DNA of 64,000 bases from Heterodera schachtii. Taxonomy: Eukaryota; Nematoda; Chromadorea; Rhabditida; Heteroderidae. The stretch spans positions 279,453 to 343,452 of the forward strand of contig SIJG01000132.1 in NCBI GenBank assembly GCA_023374025.1, given 5' to 3'. Below are positions 59,787 through 64,000 of this stretch, in pieces. The notes beneath the pieces are model-generated. The model had not been told where the DNA came from, ran no database searches, and worked only from the letters and a program-made list of their open reading frames with translations. Position numbers and translations under genes: made by a program. The number at the start of each line of letters is the position of its first letter. Position 1 is the first letter of the stretch.

Positions 59787-60250
59787 AATTACAGTGCAAA
59801 TTTGTAGCAAAAATTGGCACAATTCGCCAAATTTTCCAGCGAAAGTCAAAGGACAAAAAGAAGGAATGAACAAAATCGGATTCAAACTAAAAAATTTTTC
59901 ACGTCTTGGTTGCTTAAACTGCATTAATATGAAAACATTGTCTTATAATTGATTAGAAGCATTAATTCTGGTTTTTTCAAAAATTTACTGATCATCAAAT
60001 TATCAGAAACAATAATTTTTTTTGCTTATTTATAACTTTTTAAGCTCTCAGGGATTGAAAAAATTTAAGTTTGAACCCGATTTTGGACATAGATGCAAAT
60101 GTTTGGGGCGTAAATGTGGGGTAACCTTTTTCACGTACATGTGTTTAGGTAAATTTTTGAAAAACACAATATAATTCAAAGAGCAGAAGGCCTTCGCTGA
60201 AAAATTTGGCAAATTGTGCCAATTTTTGATACAAATTGGCACCGTAATTA
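59787..60250. mobile_element. Fold-back element flanking the HTH gene, right
   Basis: Arms ATTACAGTGCAAATTTGTAG, AAAAATTGGCACAATTCGCC on the left and the inverse GGCAAATTGTGCCAATTTTT.. at 60207-60250. The central part is the same as in the left element and in the same direction, but the GACATT repeats are mostly lost. Both elements are preceded by TTTTGTTTCTACTAAGTT, so that sequence may belong to the element. GC-rich text at 60280-60325 (CGCCGGTCCCGGCTTCTGC, GGGACAGGGACC) is another element fragment. Confidence 0.7.
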
Positions 60251-60329
60251 GGCAAAAATGCCTTGCCTAAGAAATAGCGCCGGTCCCGGCTTCTGCTGTG
60301 TCCTTTTTAGGGACAGGGACCATTATAAA

Positions 60330-63300
60330 AAATTAATACGGAAAGTAATTTCTGGCGAAAATTTCGGTCTTGAGCCTGACTATTGAATAAATTTTTATAA
60401 GAAAATTTCAAGAAATCAAAAATCTTTGTAGCATTTTTCAATTTTATTATAAATTACTGTTTTTCAAAAACTTTCCAGGAGGATAGTTCAAAATTGGGCA
60501 AAATCAATGGGATTTCAGTTATTCAAAATTTAACAATCACGAATTTTAATTTTTTTGCTTTTTATACCAAGTCAATTATCAAAAAGTTATTATAAAAACA
60601 AACTTTATTTTATAATTTTTTATGATACGTAAAATATTCAATAAAAAATTAGACAAAAAAATGCTTCTTTTTTTTTAAAATTAAAATATTATAATTTATT
60701 TCGCTCATAGATTTTTTTTATTCTATCATTTAAAAGTTGTAAGCGGAAATTCGCAAAAGTAATCATTGGGAACATAAAATTTATCCGTTCGTTTTTATTA
60801 AAAAAATTTTACTTTGTTAAATATTTTGGAAAATCTCGTTCGGAGTTCTTGCTTATTTACTCTTTTTTATCGGTTCTTGCAATTCCAATGATTATTAATC
60901 TAATTTCTTTTCATATCGGTTAATAAATTTTTGTTTAAATAAAATCTTTTTTTTATTATTTGTGTTTATTTGGGTTCTTTAAACCCAACACTTGCAAATT
61001 TATATAAACAATTGTTTAGAAAAATTTTCTTTAATTTTAATTTTTTAATTTTATTTTAAATAAATCGTGGTTAATTTATTTTTAAAAGCAAAATTATAAA
61101 GTTAAAATAGATAATATGCTGTTTCTTTTTTTAATTATTGTAGAAATTTCTTGAACTGTCTGTGGTTTAGTTATGTCATTTATTTTTTAAAATACAACCC
61201 CCACAAAATTATATATTCTTTATTTTAAATTTCTGAAATTTTTTTATGATATTTTTAAAATAATGAAATTTAAACCTTTATTAGAATTTTAAATGGACGA
61301 TTTTAAATCGTTTAAATTATGCTTTACAAATTTCTTTAAAATAAAAAAATCTTTTTAGCAAATTTGTTTTTTTATATATTTTTATTGGAATTCTTAAAAT
61401 ATTAATTCTTATCTATTACACTTACAATATATGATTATTTGTGAGCTTATTTATTTTTAATTTTTGAATCTTTTATAATTCAATGTAAATATATTCAGCC
61501 CTCATAATTCATTAATTATTATAAAGAAGCATATCAAATTTTCTGCTTTTGTCACGTTTAAATTGAATTTAAAGTCTTCTCATTTCATATTATGTTTAAA
61601 GATTTTATTTTTTATGTGTTTGATTCCTGTAAATTAAAAAAATTTGGGCTTTTAAATTGCTAGATAAATAAATAAATATATACATATAAGTAATTTATTA
61701 GGATTCACATATGGCATGCGTTTGATTTTGCCATGAACATTTCTTTAAAATTTAATTCCGTGTCTTTTAAATTAGTATAATAAAGCTTTGGTGAAATGCT
61801 TTAATCAAAATTCATGCTTAGAGAACCATATAATAAAATTTTGTTTGCCCGTTCAGTTTTTATTTTTAAATATTATTATCTTTTTTCAACACTTGGTACA
61901 TAAATCTTATTTTTACCTAAAAATGTAATAAATCAAAAAAAAATTTTTTGTTTTCTCATTAAATTTCTATTTTGTGGAAATTTGCAACGCCGTCTAATTT
62001 TATATTCATTTTGCCTTTACAATTGCAGCATCAATATCTTCTTTCTTATTACTTTTTAATTATCTCTATTTTTAACCTTTTAAAGCTTAAAATTATAATA
62101 TTTCATGTCTTAATTTAGGTATGACTGTAATTTTCGTTCGTTCAATATTTTCCATTTTTTATTATTTTAGAAAAAATATCCAGGGTTTTAAAAATATATA
62201 TCAATATTCCTGGATGATCACAAGATATCTAATATTTTCGTACCTCCATAAATAAAATATTTCGGTATTTAAATCGATCTCGTTCAAACTTTTTGGTGTA
62301 GTAAAATAATTTTTGTTGTAAATGCTAATCATTTATTAGCGTTAATCATAATTATTTATTGCTTGTTAAAATTATTAAAAAGTATAAAGTTCCTTGCTGA
62401 TAGATATATTCACAGTAAATCACTTTTAAATTAATTATTTTTGATTAAGATGTACAAAATTTGAAAAAGTACGAAGCGAAAACATATTTTCATCGCTTTC
62501 TCCGCCCAATTTTTAATTACAAAGTTTTTAGCATATAACTAACTATATGTAAATATTTTAAATTTTGCTCGTAAAAACCCAATTTTTAGTAATTAGTTTT
62601 AGTTTAATTTTGTTTGATTTTCTAATTATTTCGATTACAAAAAATTGGAGTGGATTTAATTTTTAAATGCTTATGTAATTTTTCACAAAATTCTTTTCTA
62701 ATTACAATTTTAACTTTTAACGGTTTTATAACATAGAAGAAAAATTTAATTAATCTTTTTTAATTTGCATCACTATTTCTTGTTTGATTTTTATTGTTTT
62801 ATGTTCTATGCTCAATTATTAAACGAATATATTTTAAGCAGAAATTAAGTAATATAAAATCGAATCAAAATCTTCTTTTCAATCATTTAATTACATTAGT
62901 CTTTTTCATTTTTCTGAAAGCTTTTATATCCATCCGAGCTATTGATTAATTTTTAATGTGTCGTTTAAAATCGATAAGGCTTAATTTATTTATAATGGTT
63001 TAATATTTAAAAATTTTTATTTTGCTCTATTTTTATTTACCTTTGAATTTGCATTGTTTTGTAAAAAAACTATTTAAATTTATTTTAGCAAATGAATTTT
63101 TTTCACTTTTTTTCATACAATTATTACTGCTTCGCTTTTATTCATAATTATATTTATTTATTTTAAATGCAAAAAAGTTAATTTATCCTTGCTTTTTTAA
63201 TTATATTTTCAAATGTCCTTCCCTGTTCGATTCAAACAAAAACTCAAGGTCGACCAAATGATTTGGCTGTATTTTCATGTTTCAGTTTTGATGCGAAATA

Positions 63301-64000
63301 GCGAAATATCTAATTATCATTCCTTCATTCTTATTATTGTTATAATTTAGGCATTCTAATTTTTTATTTCCTTTGATGTTGTTTTCATATTTGATAGAAT
63401 GCAAACATTATTTGTTTATAAAATCTTTAATTTTTTATCATTCAAGATTTTAATATTGGAAATGTCGTTCAATTTCATCAGTAAATAGTCCGCGTAATAA
63501 CATTATGTCACAATTTTTTAAAATTTTTATTTATAAGAAATAAAATTGTTTAATTGACTAATAATTTTAGCTTTTGGTATTTGTCAATATATAAATAATT
63601 ATTTTTATATCATGTATATACATTATATAGAAGATTTTCATTAATCATATATATGATTTGTTTTCGATATATCATTATTTAATTATTTTTTATTCATATT
63701 CACTAAGATATTTTGATTTAATCCTCATTTAAATCGTGGAAACTTCTTTCTACATCTTTCAGTTTCCTCATAGGTAATACTTGCACTTAAATAAAATTGT
63801 TTTTTATTTTAATTTTTATAAGAATTGCACCTTTCTAAAAATTAATTCCTTGGATGTTTAAGAACAAAGTATTTGTATATTCGAATGCTGAATAAATAAA
63901 TTGATAAAGAATTTAAGTCTAATATATTTAAATATTAAAACAAAAGAGATTTTTGATATTGTGCATTTAAAAGAAAAATTCTTATTTTTTATTACAATTG
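60330..64000. other. AT-rich, no gene seen
   Basis: No convincing exon, element end or long repeat, apart from 63690-63795, which resembles 21285-21385 (AACTTCTTTCTTACCTTTCA versus AACTTCTTTCTACATCTTTC, followed by AGTTTCCT and a TACTTGCACTTAAA-like stretch). Confidence 0.45.

Noticed and set aside
1..64000. tRNA, rRNA, CRISPR array, phage or bacterial operon
   Set aside because: No clover-leaf, rRNA motif, spaced direct repeats or tightly packed genes were seen; intron-like splice signals and 8-bp target duplications indicate a eukaryotic nuclear genome.

Overview
The window is about 64 kb of very AT-rich eukaryotic DNA. It contains no rRNA, tRNA, CRISPR array, operon or ribosome-binding-site logic. 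The best guess is a nematode, probably a plant-parasitic tylenchid close to the cyst nematodes. The grounds are a short-intron gene (63 nt, GT..TTTCAG) for an F-box-like protein whose motifs I associate from memory with families expanded in those worms, a 50-nt candidate intron at 55.8 kb, and a dense load of small hAT-type elements. This assignment is inference; no marker gene fixes it.

Layout. 0-6.2 kb: AT-rich DNA with small coding-like islands, mostly on the minus strand, including a chitin-binding-like exon and a decayed gene set (3.5-4.9 kb) inside a low-copy segmental repeat. 7.15-8.33 kb: a complete 1168-bp hAT-type element. 9.8-11.2 and 18.9-21.6 kb: further copies of the segmental repeat. 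12-26 kb: scattered candidate exons on both strands, among them a plausible three-exon 3' gene end (15.2-17.35 kb) and related minus-strand mini-exons (24.2-24.8 kb). 28-30.2 kb: remnants of several elements. 30.3-40.5 kb: a tandem duplication of about 5 kb carrying candidate exons and one hAT-type element, with the duplication junction inside the element. 41-49 kb: isolated candidate exons, element fragments, a GA-rich tract and a 20/21-bp minisatellite. 52.2-55.1 kb: a nest of at least five elements. 55.3-60.3 kb: the most gene-like part, with a minus-strand 74-codon coding-like frame, a plus-strand two-exon gene end, a truncated F-box-like gene, and an intronless 228-aa gene for a putative secreted protein with three helix-turn-helix-like repeats, flanked by two related fold-back elements. 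60.3-64 kb: AT-rich, nothing recognised.

The clearest structural story is the mobile DNA. Four elements have ends that match hAT terminal repeats (TAGAG.. or CAAGG..) and perfect 8-bp target duplications. Each family carries its own short G-rich word repeated near its ends. Several otherwise unrelated elements share one 22-bp GC-rich hairpin (9-bp stem, usually a GATA/TATC loop) set in the same AT-rich context. A second class of fold-back elements (GGTGCT ends) also has target duplications near 8 bp. Most host exons here are short and many are open on both strands, so exon calls are given with low to moderate confidence.
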